From the NCBI GenBank assembly GCA_009809945.1, contig WTPW01002604.1, positions 1 to 64,000 of the forward strand: a stretch of DNA of 64,000 nt, read 5' to 3'. Made by a program: the position numbers and the translations under genes. Each line of letters opens with the position of its first letter. Position 1 is the first letter of the stretch. This document shows, piece after piece, positions 48,340-61,184 of the stretch. Below the pieces are notes generated by a model, which made no database searches, was not told the DNA's origin, and saw nothing but the letters and a program-made list of their open reading frames with translations. Source of the DNA: Gigaspora margarita (taxonomy: Eukaryota; Glomeromycota; Glomeromycetes; Diversisporales; Gigasporaceae).

Positions 48340-48905
48340 TTAAATTGTCATTATTTCTATTTGGTTTACTGTAAAAAATTCTATTACAAAACTTATGAGT
48401 TTTCACGATGACACAATATGTGCTAGTTTGTATTACTAATGCACTGGCATATTGTATTTATTGAAATTAAGTCAAAATTTCTTTCATAATTTATTGTAAA
48501 AAATTTGTTACCAAAAATTAAAAACTACTATGGTGATACACAGTATGCGGTTAAAGTTGAGTTAGTTTGTGTTGAAATAATATTCGTAAATTCGTAAATT
48601 CCATCATGTTTTATTTTGAAAATTTTGTATGAAACTTGTTATCATCCTATACAATACTATGATTTACTGTAAACAATTTTGTTGTAAAAAATTTTTTTTA
48701 CAAGCTTACTGACAATTGTGGTGCGCATATGTGTTTATGATTGAATTAGTTTTTGTACTGAAATTACTATCATGTTCGCTGTAAAAAATTTTGTCACAAA
48801 ATTTACTGATTATTGTGATGACAGACGTATATGGTTAAGGTTTAGTTGGAAATATGGTCATAAATTTTATCAGAAATTACTATAAAAAATTTGTTATGAA
48901 ACTAG
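48340..48905. repeat. intron-like satellite, block 2 (most decayed)
   Basis: About four to five worn units sharing 'tactgtaaaaaattttgttacaaaacttac..' and '..tgtggttaaggttgagttagtttg' with blocks 1 and 3. Confidence 0.6.
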
Positions 48906-51189
48906 GTGCATGAGTTGTTTAAAGGGAGTTAGAATAGTGTATGCTATATTGTATCATAGTGAAATTATCAAATTTTTATCAATTTCATATTATAATTTAT
49001 AGCAGAATAGATAAGGATTTGTATTAAGGCCATGCAAATTTTTATAATTGATTTAAATATCCCGGCCAGGGCAGTAAAGTGAGGTTTGTAAATTTTTTTA
49101 ATACAGTTAACTAATAGAAGCTCTTTATTTGATAATTATATAATATAGAGTGATTTATATAACAATTTCGCATGTCAATGCATTAGTAATAGCTTGAATT
49201 TTTTTTATTAAATTTGACATAACTGTAATTTTTATGTTCTGGTTTGTTTCGATAGCATTTCACTTTAATATTTCACAATATATTTGAAGCTATAAGAACA
49301 CTTAATTCTCTAGAGAATAGGTTTTTGCTTTGCAAACTTATTATTTGGGTGCTGCAAAAAAAAAAAAACTGAAGTTTGGTGACAGAAAATTCATATTGAT
49401 TATTAATCAATTTGGGTTTATACTGTAATTAGTGATTGTGAAGTGAATATCAGATTTATATCACTTAAATAAAGTAGTTAGACATCCTTATTACATATCA
49501 ATAATCAGAATGTTAACAATTTATTTATTTTATTTGAGTTACTTTAGCTTTTATCATTTACTATTAAATCTTTCAAATAGATTCTGTTAAATTTGATAAA
49601 AATTGATTTATCATCTCTGTTTCTGCTATATAAATCTAATAGTTTATAATGTTTTCAAACTTGATAATTTCTCAGTATTGAAACAAAATTGTGTTTGTAA
49701 GTGTAGTGATAATTTGTTAATATATTTGCTACTTGACAATTTTAATTGTCCAAACATTCTATTATAATATACCCGTCTAGCTATTATAAGTATTGTTGAA
49801 CAACCAAATCTATATACATAGTAAACAGATTTTGTTTTAGTATTGAGTAGTTATCAAGTTTAAAAACATTATAAACCATCAGATTTATATAGCAGACATA
49901 GAATTGACATATTAATTTTTTATTAGATTTGACAAGCTATCGATTTGATAAGACAATATATAACTAACACAAGCCTTGTAATTGTTTTACTATTGAACCT
50001 CCTAAAACTAATATTGTCAAAACTGATAATCTATCAATCCTAATAATAAATTTAATCTATAACTCTTTTCTGCTATATAATTTTAATACTGTTGAACCTC
50101 TCAAAAACGGATATGTATGGTGGACAAGTATTGAAAGATTAACAGGTTTAAAACACTATAAACTATTAGATTATATAGCAGAAATGGAGTTGGTAAATTA
50201 AATTTTTATCAGATTTGATAGGATCAGTTTTGAGAGGTTTAACAATAAATTTATAATGTTTTACCTGATAACCTTTTAATGCTAAAACAAAGGTTCAAAA
50301 GCAGAAGTCAAGTTTTTTTTTTGGCAGTGCTTATAGATCTTGGGTAGGTATTGTTACAGTTTGTCCACCCTATTCTTAATATGCTCAAGCTTGCATGCTC
50401 TTTAAAAATAAATTATCATCAAAAAGTTAAAATTTTTAATATGTTGGTAAATAGTTTCTTCATTAAGAATTATTGCATCCTTGTCTTATAATACTTATTT
50501 TATGATTAATAAATGATATAACAATAGAATGTGATGATTACTAATGAACAAATCATTTGCTAACACTTATGAAATATCTATAATAAAAATATACTACTGC
50601 AAACTGCTGGATTGGATCTTTTTTATTTTGATAATTTTAAAATCTATAATTAGGCCTATGAGTCTTTTGTATGGGTGTAAGTCAAATAATTGAGAGGTTT
50701 ATTCTATTTTATTTATTTGTATACCCAGGTCTTTACATTTTATCAAAACTTTATCCCAAGTTGTAGACCTGGGTATATATAAGGGGGTCTGATATCTAAG
50801 AGGGTCTTGTATACAGTATGTTAAGTATGTACTGTACTAAGTTTTTTTTTACTAAAAAAAAACATATGCAGTCATTGTAACAGATCATTAATTTGTGATA
50901 TGAAAACTGATTACTGCATTTTTGTGTAATAACATGCAGGGGTGTAATTTCAAAATTTAGCCAAAATCAAGCTTAATTCGGGCTATTATTTGAGATAATG
51001 CCATGAGTGAAAATATGGTATAATAGATATAAATATCATAAAACAAAAGCATTAACAAATTTTTCTTTTGACCATTATTTAAAAAAAATTTATTTACTAT
51101 TAAAAAAAAGCTATGCAGTCAGGTTATTGAGCACTGTTCCATGATATAAAAAGCAGATATAATTTTGTATAGCCTAAATTAATATTATT
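48906..51189. other. AT-rich non-coding stretch with MITE fragments
   Basis: No gene seen. It holds one complete MITE (50089-50245), diverged pieces of the same family at about 49560-49680 and 49790-50040, and a small inverted repeat on 'cccaggtct' at about 50730-50780. Confidence 0.45.
50089..50245. mobile_element. Tc1/mariner-type MITE, relative of 15371-15555
   Basis: CTGTTGAACCTCTCAAAA at the left and TTTTGAGAGGTTTAACA at the right, with TA on both sides. The interior shares 'aaacattataaactattagatttatatagcag' with the copy in the microexon gene. Confidence 0.75.
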
Positions 51190-52235
51190 CATGAGCTAAT
51201 GAAAGATTCTGTTATAGAATTTATTTACTATTATAAATAAGATGAGTTAACTAGCATTAAAATTATCAATTCTAAGCATGCTGCTGCAAACAAAATTTTG
51301 TTACAGAACTTATTCACTATTCAGGTGAATATAATATGCAATTAAATTTTAGTTTGCATTAGAATGTCATAACTTTTATTGTAAATTATTGTAAACAATT
51401 TTATTACAAACTTACTATTATAATTCCACAATATGTAGTTAAGATAAGTTAGTTTATATTAAATTTGGTATGATTTCTATTGTGAGTTACTGTAAATAAT
51501 TTGACTATAAAATAACTTGCTATTCCATTGACCATAATATGTGATTAAGATAAGTGAGTTAGTTTGTATTGGAATTGAGCTACAGTGAGACCTCCATAAA
51601 TGCAAGTCATTGGGCCAAACTTTTGATGGCTTGCATTTAGAGAACAAATAAAAAAAATTGCATTTATAGAGGTTAGAAATATATTTTGGGCCAGAATTTA
51701 AGGTTGCATTTAAAATGTGTTGCATTTAGGGGGATTGCATTTAAAGAGGTCTGACTGTACTTAAAAAGAATTTATTACAGTACTTATTTGCTATTCCAGT
51801 GACCACAATATGTGGTTAAAATGAAATGATTTGTATAGTAATTATTGTATTTCCATTGCAAGTTACAAAAAAAAATATATTGCAAGATTTACACACTATT
51901 CAGTAACAGTTAAGTCTGGGATAGCTTGCATTAAAATTGTTGTATTTCTATTATAATTAACTGTGAATTATTCTGTTACAGAACTTACTATTCTAGTGAC
52001 TACAATATATGATTAATATGAGTTGGTTTGCATTGAAATGAATTGATTTCTATCATGAATGAATGAAAAATTCCATTAAGAACTTACAGTTTAATAACTA
52101 CTATAAGTTGTTAAGATAAGTTAGTTTACGTTGGAATTATTATAATTTCTATTGCGAGCATTGTTACAGAACTTACTCACTACTTTAGTGATTTCTATTG
52201 TTAGTACTATAAATATTCTATTGTAAAACCTATTA
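51190..52235. repeat. intron-like satellite, block 3
   Basis: About nine units of 90-135 bp with the consensus given for block 1. One unit is split by a pogo-type MITE (51583-51757), and a second MITE borders the block. Confidence 0.75.
51583..51757. mobile_element. pogo-type MITE inside satellite block 3
   Basis: CAGTGAGACCTCCATAAATGC and the inverted right end (..GAGGTCTGACTG), TA on both sides, internal 'ttgcattta' motifs as in 4-344. It splits a 'gagctactgtaaaaa' segment of the satellite at TA. Confidence 0.85.
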
Positions 52236-52407
52236 CAGTAAAACCTCCATAACTGCACCCTCTACAAGTGCACATCCTCTAAATGCATGCTCAAGTTCTG
52301 GCCCAAATATATACTTGCCCACTATAAATACATTTTCTCTTATTGATCTCTAAATGCATATTGTTAAAGCTTAGCCCCAAGAGCATGCACTTATAGTAGT
52401 GTTACTG
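52236..52407. mobile_element. pogo-type MITE
   Basis: CAGTAAAACCTCCATAACTGCA at the left, GCACTTATAGTAGTGTTACTG at the right, TA on both sides; same family type as 51583-51757. Confidence 0.75.
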
Positions 52408-52866
52408 TATTATTCTTTTAACACACAACATGTGGTTTACTAATACATGTTATTAGTAATATTTATACCTCACACAGGTCAAATAAAGCCATATCAGGAA
52501 CTGTATAGTCAGATAAAAACTAGAGACATATCAGGTTTTGACATGTATCTGGTTTTTATTTTTAAAATCATAGCCCTATCGGGCAACTGATAGGGCTATG
52601 ATTATAACCTGAATATAAAATGATAAACATAAATTATATCATAATATAATCAAAAATAAATTGGATAAACCTATATATATGATGTTTAGCTTATAATACT
52701 TGATATAAAAATAAATAACTAGTAAAGATCTAGTAAAATAACATAATAACCACAAGCTATATCGGGTAAAGCATTGTCAGATAAAAATGGAGGCATATCA
52801 TGCTTCACTATGTCTCCAAGTTTAAATCATAGCAATATTGGACACCTAATATGTATTTAGAATTAA
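52408..52866. other. non-coding stretch
   Basis: No gene. A short hairpin 'catagccctatcgggcaactgatagggctatg' lies at about 52569-52600, and 'caggtcaaataaagccatatcagg' motifs recur. Confidence 0.45.
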
Positions 52867-52874
52867 CATGAAAG

Positions 52875-54700
52875 TAGTGTTCCTAAAAACTGAACTGAAC
52901 TGAACATTTGGTTGAGTTCGAGTTCAGTCAAAATTTGAACTAAACCCAAACCAGACTTAATTTTAAAAATGCAGTTCAGTCTGAGCTTGGTATTGAATTT
53001 TTAAACCAAGTCTGGGTTCAGTTCAGATTCAGTTCGAAAGTTTGTGAACACATTCAGCTTTGGTAAAAACCCAACCTAACCTGGGTTGAACCCGGTCGAT
53101 AATAGTTGCTACATAGTAAAGTCTAAATTTTACTATATTAATTGATAATACTCGCTTAAGTAAATTTATTTGGGCGATTACAATACATATTTACTAAAAT
53201 TTTCATCCAAATCGGAGAAACTTTTATTATTTGACTTTTAATTTTTACATTCAATGAAAAAATTAGAATTTTTTAAAAAACATGTCCGATGAATGTAAAA
53301 ATTAAAAGTCAAATAATAAAAAGTTTCCAATTTGGATAAAAATTTCAGAGTATGCATTTTGATCTTCCAAACAATTTTACTTAAACAGATTTAATCGATT
53401 TATATAGTAAAATTTAGACTTTACTATATAGTGACTACTTGCGATTATTAAATATAATCTGACCTAGGTCTGACCTAACCCACACTCGATCTGACCCAGG
53501 TTGGATCAGACCCTAGTTGGGTCAGATCTGACAAACAAAAAAAAATTCAAAAAAATTTCATAAGCCCATTTGATGCATAATCTGCCATCCGGTGTAGTAG
53601 GCATAGTGTGAAATGAAGCAAAAAAAAAACTTTAAAAAAAAAAATTTACAAAAAAACATCAAAAATTTCATAAGCCCATTTGATGCCTAATCTGCCATAT
53701 GGAGTAGTACTCTTTGTATGAAATAAACAAAAAAAAAACTTCAAAAAAAATCCCCAAATTTCATAAGCATAGTATGCATTGTATAAAATGAGATCGATCA
53801 TAGTGTAATGTGACATAAAACATATGAAAAACACTATAGGCAGAATGTGGCGTGCATACATATAAAAGTTTTTTTCTTACTAAGTTAATGATATATCTCA
53901 ACTAATTGAAAGTTATAGAGCTTGTTGAAACACATCTAACAGTGGTTAGATCATCCAAATCGACCCAGTGGATGGCAAGATATCGTTGAAAAACGATTGG
54001 ACGACTTTATTTATTTATTTTTTTTTGGTATTAAAGTGAGGTCTTGCTTATATCTTTATTAGTAATTTAAAAAAGTTGCTACATGAAGTATACTCCTTTG
54101 TATAAATACAAAATTTAAATGACATGCAAGAATTGAAGCTCAGACTAATTTATCTGCGACCTAAACCTACTAGAGTGGTCAAGACTCACCTAGTGATTGG
54201 ACGACTTTATAAAATCTCTGTGTAAGCATTGTTTACAGAGATTTACAAAGTCATCCAATAGATTTTCACTGATAGCTAGCTATCCACTGGGCCGATTTGG
54301 ATGCTCTAACTACCATTAGATGCGTCTCGATGAGCTCTACAATTTTCAATTAGTGAACATATATCATTAACTTAGTAAAAAAAAAACTTTTATATGTATG
54401 TACACCACATTTTGCCTATAGTGTTTTTCATGTTTTTTGCATCATGTTACAACTTTGAACAGCCTTATCTATTCTACCCTAGTTTTTTGGTTTAATTATT
54501 ATCTGTACCCGAACCTGTCTATGAACTTCGAACTGAACTCAGACTGAACAAATATTTCAAGTTCGAGTTTGGTTTGGGTTCATTAATTCTAGGTTCAGTT
54601 CAAGTTTGGGTTCAAAGATCTGCAAAATTTTAAGTTCAGGTTCAGGTTCAATGAACCCAAACCGAACCCAAACTGAACTGAACCCAATTTCAGAACACTA
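52875..54700. mobile_element. hAT-type element, 1.8 kb, with nested palindromes
   Basis: TAGTGTTC at the left, GAACACTA at the right, and an exact 8-bp duplication CATGAAAG at 52867-52874 and 54701-54708. The terminal regions carry 'gaactgaacccaaactg' units in both orientations. Inside are two further large palindromes (about 53104-53446 and 53818-54440), the first resembling the foldback at 1530-2325. About 53545-53795 holds a ~105-bp direct repeat ('tttcataagcccatttgatgcataatctgccat'). There is no transposase ORF. Confidence 0.85.
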
Positions 54701-54708
54701 CATGAAAG

Positions 54709-55187
54709 TAAACCTATAACCAGTAATCACATCAGAAGTTATTTAGAGATAAATAAAATATATCTATAAAAACACCAATAAACCTATATGCCTATAAGAT
54801 AAGTCTATATAATACCCAGTAAATCTATAAAGTCTATAATATTTGTCTTATTGTACTTAATAAAAATAAAGAATAACAGTACGTGTCAGAAGTTAATCAG
54901 TGATAAATAAGATAAAACTATATAAATACTAGTAAAAACTAATACTTGATTGGTAAAATTTATTAAAATTATTTATATAGCATATTATTAAATATAAAAT
55001 TTTCTATTTATAGGATTTACAGACATATATTCTCAGGAGGTTTTTTTTCTGACTTTGATAGTACTGGAAATAAAGCAGCCTAATATATTATGCACAGGGA
55101 TAAAATAATCTCTACTTAAATTATAGAAATCCTGATTCTATAATTCAATATTACAAATATGTTGTTAACAGCTTAATACCACTATAC
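54709..55187. other. AT-rich stretch
   Basis: No intact gene. About 55020-55180 on minus may hold the worn end of the transposase that starts at 59.8 kb. Confidence 0.35.
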
Positions 55188-55196
55188 ATAAGCAAG

Positions 55197-55521
55197 AGGT
55201 TTGTATCAGAATCCCGACAAACAGAATCCCGACAGGTCATAATCCTGACAAAAAAATTCCGACAATCAAAAATCCTGACAAATCCCGACAATTAAAAAAA
55301 GTGTCCGTTGAGCAATTTTACTATATAATCGCCTAAACCCAAACCCTAACCTAGGCACACACCCAAACCCTAACCTATGCACTTGCCTAACTCTACCCAA
55401 ACTTAAATAAACTTTATAATTTTTTGTTGTCAGGATTTGTTGGGATTTTTAACTGTTGGGATTTTTTTGTCAGGATTATGACCTGTCGGGATTCTGTTTG
55501 TTGGGATTTTGACCAGCACCT
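55197..55521. mobile_element. Mutator-type foldback MITE in the transposase fossil
   Basis: AGGTTTGTATCAGAATCCCGAC at the left and an inverted right end (GGGATTTTGACCAGCACCT), with an exact 9-bp duplication ATAAGCAAG at 55188-55196 and 55522-55530. The arms are 'aatcccgaca' units. The core holds AAACCCTAACC twice. Confidence 0.85.
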
Positions 55522-57076
55522 ATAAGCAAGTACATGCTTCTTTGGACCTTTTGGTAGATTTATTATATTCTCAAAATAATATTGAATGAGACCTGGGTAT
55601 ATATCAGTAGTATTGTTGTCCAATATGAAATTAATTAAGTATTTTCACAGACCTTGTGTGTATCTTCAAATAAGTAGACCCAAATATTTTATTACCAATT
55701 TTTATTCTTCCGTATATTGTAATGCTTGATAATGTTACAATAGCATCTGGGTGCTCAAGTATATCAGTTAAAAATATGAATTATAACTATATGCATTGTT
55801 GTAATAGTTGACTAACAATGCATATAAGTCTTTTAGAAGGGTTACACATTCCTTTTTAGGCCCTAATAATTTGTCTGGAAAAGGTTCAGAGCCAGTTCCT
55901 GAATTATCTTCAACATTTACAGACATTGAAAGGAACTTCTGATAATCATTTCTATTATAAATAGAAAGACTACCTCTCATCATTTCTTGTTCGATGAACT
56001 GCAAGCTAGTTTGCAATGGCCTTCTGCATGTGATGAAAGCACATCCAGCAGAGAGTTAGATTGCATAATTTTAAGAAGTTCAGTCTTAATCCTTCTGTTA
56101 CTGCTATGAAATGGCCCTGTAAATTATATAAAATCCTAATGAGCTATCAGTAGTTTAATATGGCTATTTGGATAATATAATCCTAATAAATAATTAACTA
56201 ATTTAAAATAGGTACCACCAAAAAAAAAAGGTGTCGCCTATACTATATTTTTTCTAGCTATTTCAAAAAATACAAACTTATCTAATAAACCATTCATCTA
56301 TTCATAACTAAAGCACCAAAATGCATATAGTGACCCATAGTCTATAACACATTCACATAAATATAAACATAATTTTAAATTAGGTGCTATTTTTTCTGAC
56401 CCATAAATTTCTTCTATAAGTTTAACTATTTTAAGAAGACAACTATAAGCCTCTTTCAAATTGTCTTTATATACAATTTGACACACCAGAATAGAGCATG
56501 CATGAACAAAATAAGTAAAGATTTATTGCTCATTTTTATGCAACAAATCCCACATAATCGACATTGTATATACTATAACAAAAGTTTTCCATTGGTCTAC
56601 CATAAATCTTAAAAATCCTTCCCGTTGCTATTTTGTAAGGAATTCTCCTGATATCTACAGGAATCTGAATATTTAGCCTGATTTTATCAGAGCAAGATTA
56701 TGTAGCGTTAAAACATCTTCATCAATTCATAATTTGATGATCCACTTAGCTATACCTAAAAATAGGCAATGCATTGGATCAATTACAAGAAACTGAGCAG
56801 AATTAAAATAGGAGAGACAATACATTTCAGACCAACAGCCCAAAGTTTTGGACATATGTTTTCTCCTTGCATCTTCAGTATTGCAATCCTTCTACTCGAT
56901 AGCATCTTGAAAAACTTTATCAATATTTCATTCAATGAACCATTTATTTATATCGTCAAATCCACCAAAATTGGATTGATTTCTTTCATCAAAGTTGGCT
57001 CTTTTTAAGCATCTATGACAAGCAATTCGTGCAGAAATGTGGCCACATAATTTTTTTGTGGCAGGAATGTCACAAG

Positions 57077-58324
57077 CAGTATTTAAAATTCAATATTCTC
57101 ATGGTTCTCAATGAACATTTGAGTTTTTTTAAGAACACTGATATTTAAAAAAAGGTTCTCTTATTTGAGAACATTTTATCCTCTTGAAATGTTTTCAAGG
57201 AGAACATTTATAAAATTTTTATGTTCTAGATTTACTAATGAGAACAATAAATTATATAAAATGTTTATCAATTTGATAATGTAATTTGATCATGACAATT
57301 TCTGTACATATGTATATACTATGTATAGACATATGTTTAAAGTTGTACAATATGGGTAACAAATAAATATTTAAGGAAATAGGCTTTAAAGATTTTAAAA
57401 TAAAACATTCATTAGCCATGCAGTGTGTTTTTTATATTGAGAGTATCATTATTGTGTAGACTTATATATAGATGATTTGGGTCAAATGGATATGCTAATA
57501 CTAAACAAGTAAAAAAGACACAAAGTATTTGTTAGTACAAAGTTTAAATAATTAAATAACAAAGTAATTGGATTCTAATTTATTGCATTAACCAATAGTA
57601 GTATTAGTTAAATATTATAGAAAGACTTGTTTTACTATGGGCAAATATAAAAAGCACTTGTAGTTTTAACAAAATTATTAGAAATTAAATTGTATAATAC
57701 ATTGTCTTATGTTGAAAAAATACAAAGAATCGTATTCAAAGTTTAAAAATTATTAATACATTGTGTTATGTTGAAAAAATACAAAGAATTATATACAAAG
57801 TTTAAAAAACTATTATAGATAAGCATGAACTTAGTATGTAAGTTGTAAGTATAGAATTTATTTTCAAATAAGTTATTATTCTATTAACAATAGAATTCTT
57901 TATTAAAAATTAATTTATTTACTATATTAAACTATCAGAGCATAAGTTATCTATTTATAACCTACTTATTTTATTATTAAAAGTTAGATATAACTTTAAT
58001 TCACAATATGTTAAACTACAAGTGAGTAAGTGCAGTGTAAGAAAAGCTTAATTTTCAATTAGCATACCAAGAATGGTGCAAACTTGATCATAGAATTAAT
58101 TATTATATTATTGATTTTATTAATTTGAATTAATTTTGTTGTAAATTAATAAATAAAATAATATATATCAATATTGTTTGAAGCTAATATATACATGAAT
58201 ATTATTTAAAAATTAATGTTCAATATGTTTAATATATAATGAACACTAAAAAGTTTTTGAGAACAATAAAAATTTAAATCATGCTCTTTTAATAACATAA
58301 CTTTCAATTTGAATTTTAACACTG
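57077..58324. mobile_element. hAT-type non-autonomous element in the transposase fossil (1,248 bp)
   Basis: CAGTATTTAAAATTCAA at the left, TTTGAATTTTAACACTG at the right, and an exact 8-bp duplication GTCACAAG at 57069-57076 and 58325-58332. Reading across one duplication copy gives VICCSCDIPATKKLCG in frame, so the empty site was transposase coding sequence. Inside is 'gagaac' repeat sequence and a ~65-bp direct repeat (57700-57820). No ORF. Confidence 0.92.
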
Positions 58325-59850
58325 GTCACAAGAACAACATATCACTGCTGCTCTAATGAATTTGCTGGTAGGGCTTTCAAAAGTGCTTGCCAATTCAATT
58401 CCTAGTTAATAATAATAATTTTAATAATAGTAAAATCATAATAATAATTTTGATATTAAAACATTGTTGCTTACCATTCCACACATCAATTAATTGATCT
58501 ATTAAAGGTACCAAATAGTGGTTTAGCTGGTATAGTTTGGGTTCGTTGGGACCAGGTATTAACACCAATGTGATTATGTTTGACAGCTTGAATCGCTCAT
58601 TATGTGAAAGATAAGTTAATCATTAAACCCAAATTGCCATCTGATAGCTCTTTCTGAAAGAATAGTTGATTTTTATTTGGATCTTGAAATGTCTTCCAAA
58701 TTCTTCTATTATATATGTTAGTAATTCTTTTAGCATCGTTATACCTCTCTGCCCACTTTCTACAAGACTCTTCAAATCCCTTTCAGTTATATAACAATTG
58801 CAGTTGATGTTTTAAAGAAACTGTCAGAAATATTAATGATGGCTGATATATAATTCCATTGCTTATAGAGATTTTTTTTGCAATAGAATTATTGCAAGAA
58901 TGTCTTTAATTAGCTATTGGATAGTTCAGAAAGTCTTGGAAGGTGCAATGGCTTACTTTAGGAACCATATTGGGTTTGTCAGTTGATACATCTGCTGTGT
59001 TGTATAATTTACAGCATTGTTCACATGTTGCATATTTAATTATGTAAGCACAGATACCCAGAGCTTTACATACATCTTCAATGATATAGGAAAAGTAAAA
59101 TATTTTTCTTTGTTTTCAAGAACCAGCACATACCGGAGGAACTTCACCAAAGAATTAGTTTCAACTTTGGATTTCTGATGCCTTTTTTGGTATTTGAGAA
59201 TCTACAAAATTATCTATACAAAGCCTTTATTCAGATCTATGGGTTCTATTAGCATCTCTATATTTTCATATAAAGTTTCCAGTAAGTTAAAGTTGATTTC
59301 TTGGTTGGGTAATTCTTTATCTTCAAAGTCTAATAGTCTTTGGCTAAATTTTCTTCTTTTTTAGAGAATAAATTCTCAATGATTGTAGGGTATTGAGATT
59401 TCTCCTTCTTCCAACTGGCCATTTGCCTTTTTTAAATTGATTTTTACTAATAAAACTATAAATTTCTTCATAAAAAGAAACAACAAAATATTGTTCAAAC
59501 TATCATTTTGTATTGAATCCTCTAGAATATCTATTTCTGGATGTGGAGCTTCCAGTAGGTCTATTGGATCCTCTGGAATGTCCATTTCCAGAAGTGGATC
59601 TTCTAGTAAGTCTATTGTGGCTGCTACTTTGCCTAGAGATTTGCCAACATCAAGAAAATTTCTAACTGGAATTTCTTTTTTTATCATATGGGCTTTACTA
59701 GTTCGAGGATCAACAAGTTTACCTTTACAAAGATTACAATTGCAAGATTTTAAGTTGCGATTTTTTGAGAAAACAGAATTGCTTGACTTTTCAATCATCT
59801 TTTTGATGATAGATTTTTTGTTTATAACCCATAATGTAAAAAAATATTAA

Positions 59851-60119
59851 GAAAAACTACAATATATAAACAGGTAGAAATGTATGTACATGAATATATA
59901 AATGAGACAATTTAGGAAGAAAGGATATATGAGTGAATATATGAGCAAGAATACAAATAAAGATTAAATCAAATTTACTAGAATACAGCTTTATTGAGAT
60001 ACAATTTGAATTTTCAACAGACTTATTGATATGCCAGTATGACTATAAGACTTTGAGCAATTATATGTAATTTTGACGAATATATATTTTTTGCTTGACA
60101 ATTATACTTTCTTTTTGTA
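59851..60119. other. short non-coding stretch
   Basis: Nothing recognised. Confidence 0.3.
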
Positions 60120-61130
60120 AACAAAATAAACTCATATACTGTAATAAAAATTTTATTTCCAATGACATATTAACCATACTTGCAAAATAAAAATGTGCGA
60201 TTTCAAATAAACTATAAAGGTTTTAATATTCTGGTAGGCCTTTCATTTATTTTTACGTATAAAGAAATAAACAAATTAAACTTGTATAATATGAATTTAA
60301 TTTCTGATGATACTTGCAAAAATAAATTGTGTGATTTCAAATAAACTATAATGGTTTTAATATTCTGGCCATTTATTTTCATATATAAAAAATAAACAAA
60401 TTAAAACTTGTATAATATGAATTTTATTTCTGATGACTTTGCGAATATAAAAACGTGTGATTTCAAATAAACTATAATGGTTTTAATATTCTGGTAGGCC
60501 TTTTATTTATTTTCATATATAATCAAACTTGTATAATATAAATTTTATTTTTGATGACAAATAACTGCACTAATGAAAATAAAAATGTGCAATTTCAAAT
60601 AAACTATAAAGCTGTTGGTATTCTGATATATAAACAAAATTAAACTTGCATAACATGAATTTTATTTCTGATGACAAATTAATCGACTAAGGTGCTATCC
60701 ACAATTTATGTTAAACCAGTATTGTTATAGATGAAACAAACATAATACTATATGGCATTATTTTCAAATCCTTATTTTTATACAATACAGTACTAGTTTA
60801 TAAAAACATACAATTTTAAATAAATTATAGAGCTATCAGTATTCTGATACGTAAACAAATTAAACTTGTATAATATTAATTTTATTTCTGATGACAAATT
60901 AACAAAAATAAAAATGTGTGATTTCAAATAAACTATAGAGCTGTTGGTATTCTGTTATGTAAACAAATTAAATTTGCATAATATTAATTTTATTTCTGAT
61001 GACAAATTAACAATAATAAAAACATGCAATTTCAAATAAACTATAGAGCTATCAGTATTCTGATAAACTTTTTGTTTATTTTCATGTATAAACAAATTAT
61101 ACAGTACTTGCATAATATGAATTTTAATTT
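60120..61130. repeat. tandem repeat, about eight units of 105-150 bp
   Basis: The unit contains 'tttcaaataaactataaag(g/c)tt..tattctg', 'acaaattaaacttgtataatatgaattttatttctgatgac' and 'aaataaaaatgtg'. The units near 60655-61020 are the most alike. Not protein-coding. Confidence 0.85.
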
Positions 61131-61184
61131 TAATTTTATTTACTATATTATATAATGTTGATTATTAACTGCTAACGAAAACAA

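Larger units (their letters stand above)
54990..59850 (-). pseudogene. decayed Plavaka/CACTA-like transposase
   Basis: Blocks in order on minus: a Cys-rich start SCNCNLCKGKLVDPRTS (59376-59798), with acidic repeats DLLEDPLLEMDIPED / DLLEAPHPEIDILED; YATCEQCCKLYN (about 59000); KGFEESCRKWAERYNDAKR (about 58770); RAAVICCSCD then, after an insertion, IPATKKLCGHISARIACHRC (58325-58365 and 57005-57068); DPMHCLFLGIAKWIIKL (about 56740-56790); LLKIVKLIEEIYGSEKIAPN then YGSLYAFWCFSYE-stop-MNG (56298-56486); GSEPFPDKLLGPKKECVTLL (about 55840-55900); IYPGLIQYYFENIINLPKGP (55540-55600). 'DPMHNLFLG' and 'YSFWCYSFERMNG' are hallmarks of this transposase group in AM fungi as I remember it. More than ten stops or frameshifts show it is long dead. 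A hAT element and a Mutator-type MITE lie inside. Confidence 0.65.

Noticed and set aside
43270-52235. A second working microexon gene
   Set aside because: Many units lack a donor or acceptor on either strand, spacing is not consistently 3n, and no signal-peptide or terminal exon is seen. Kept only as a possible relic.
59437-59850. 137-residue plus-strand ORF
   Set aside because: It is the antisense of the Cys-rich and acidic start of the Plavaka-like transposase; the minus reading has the CNCNLCKGKLVD motif.
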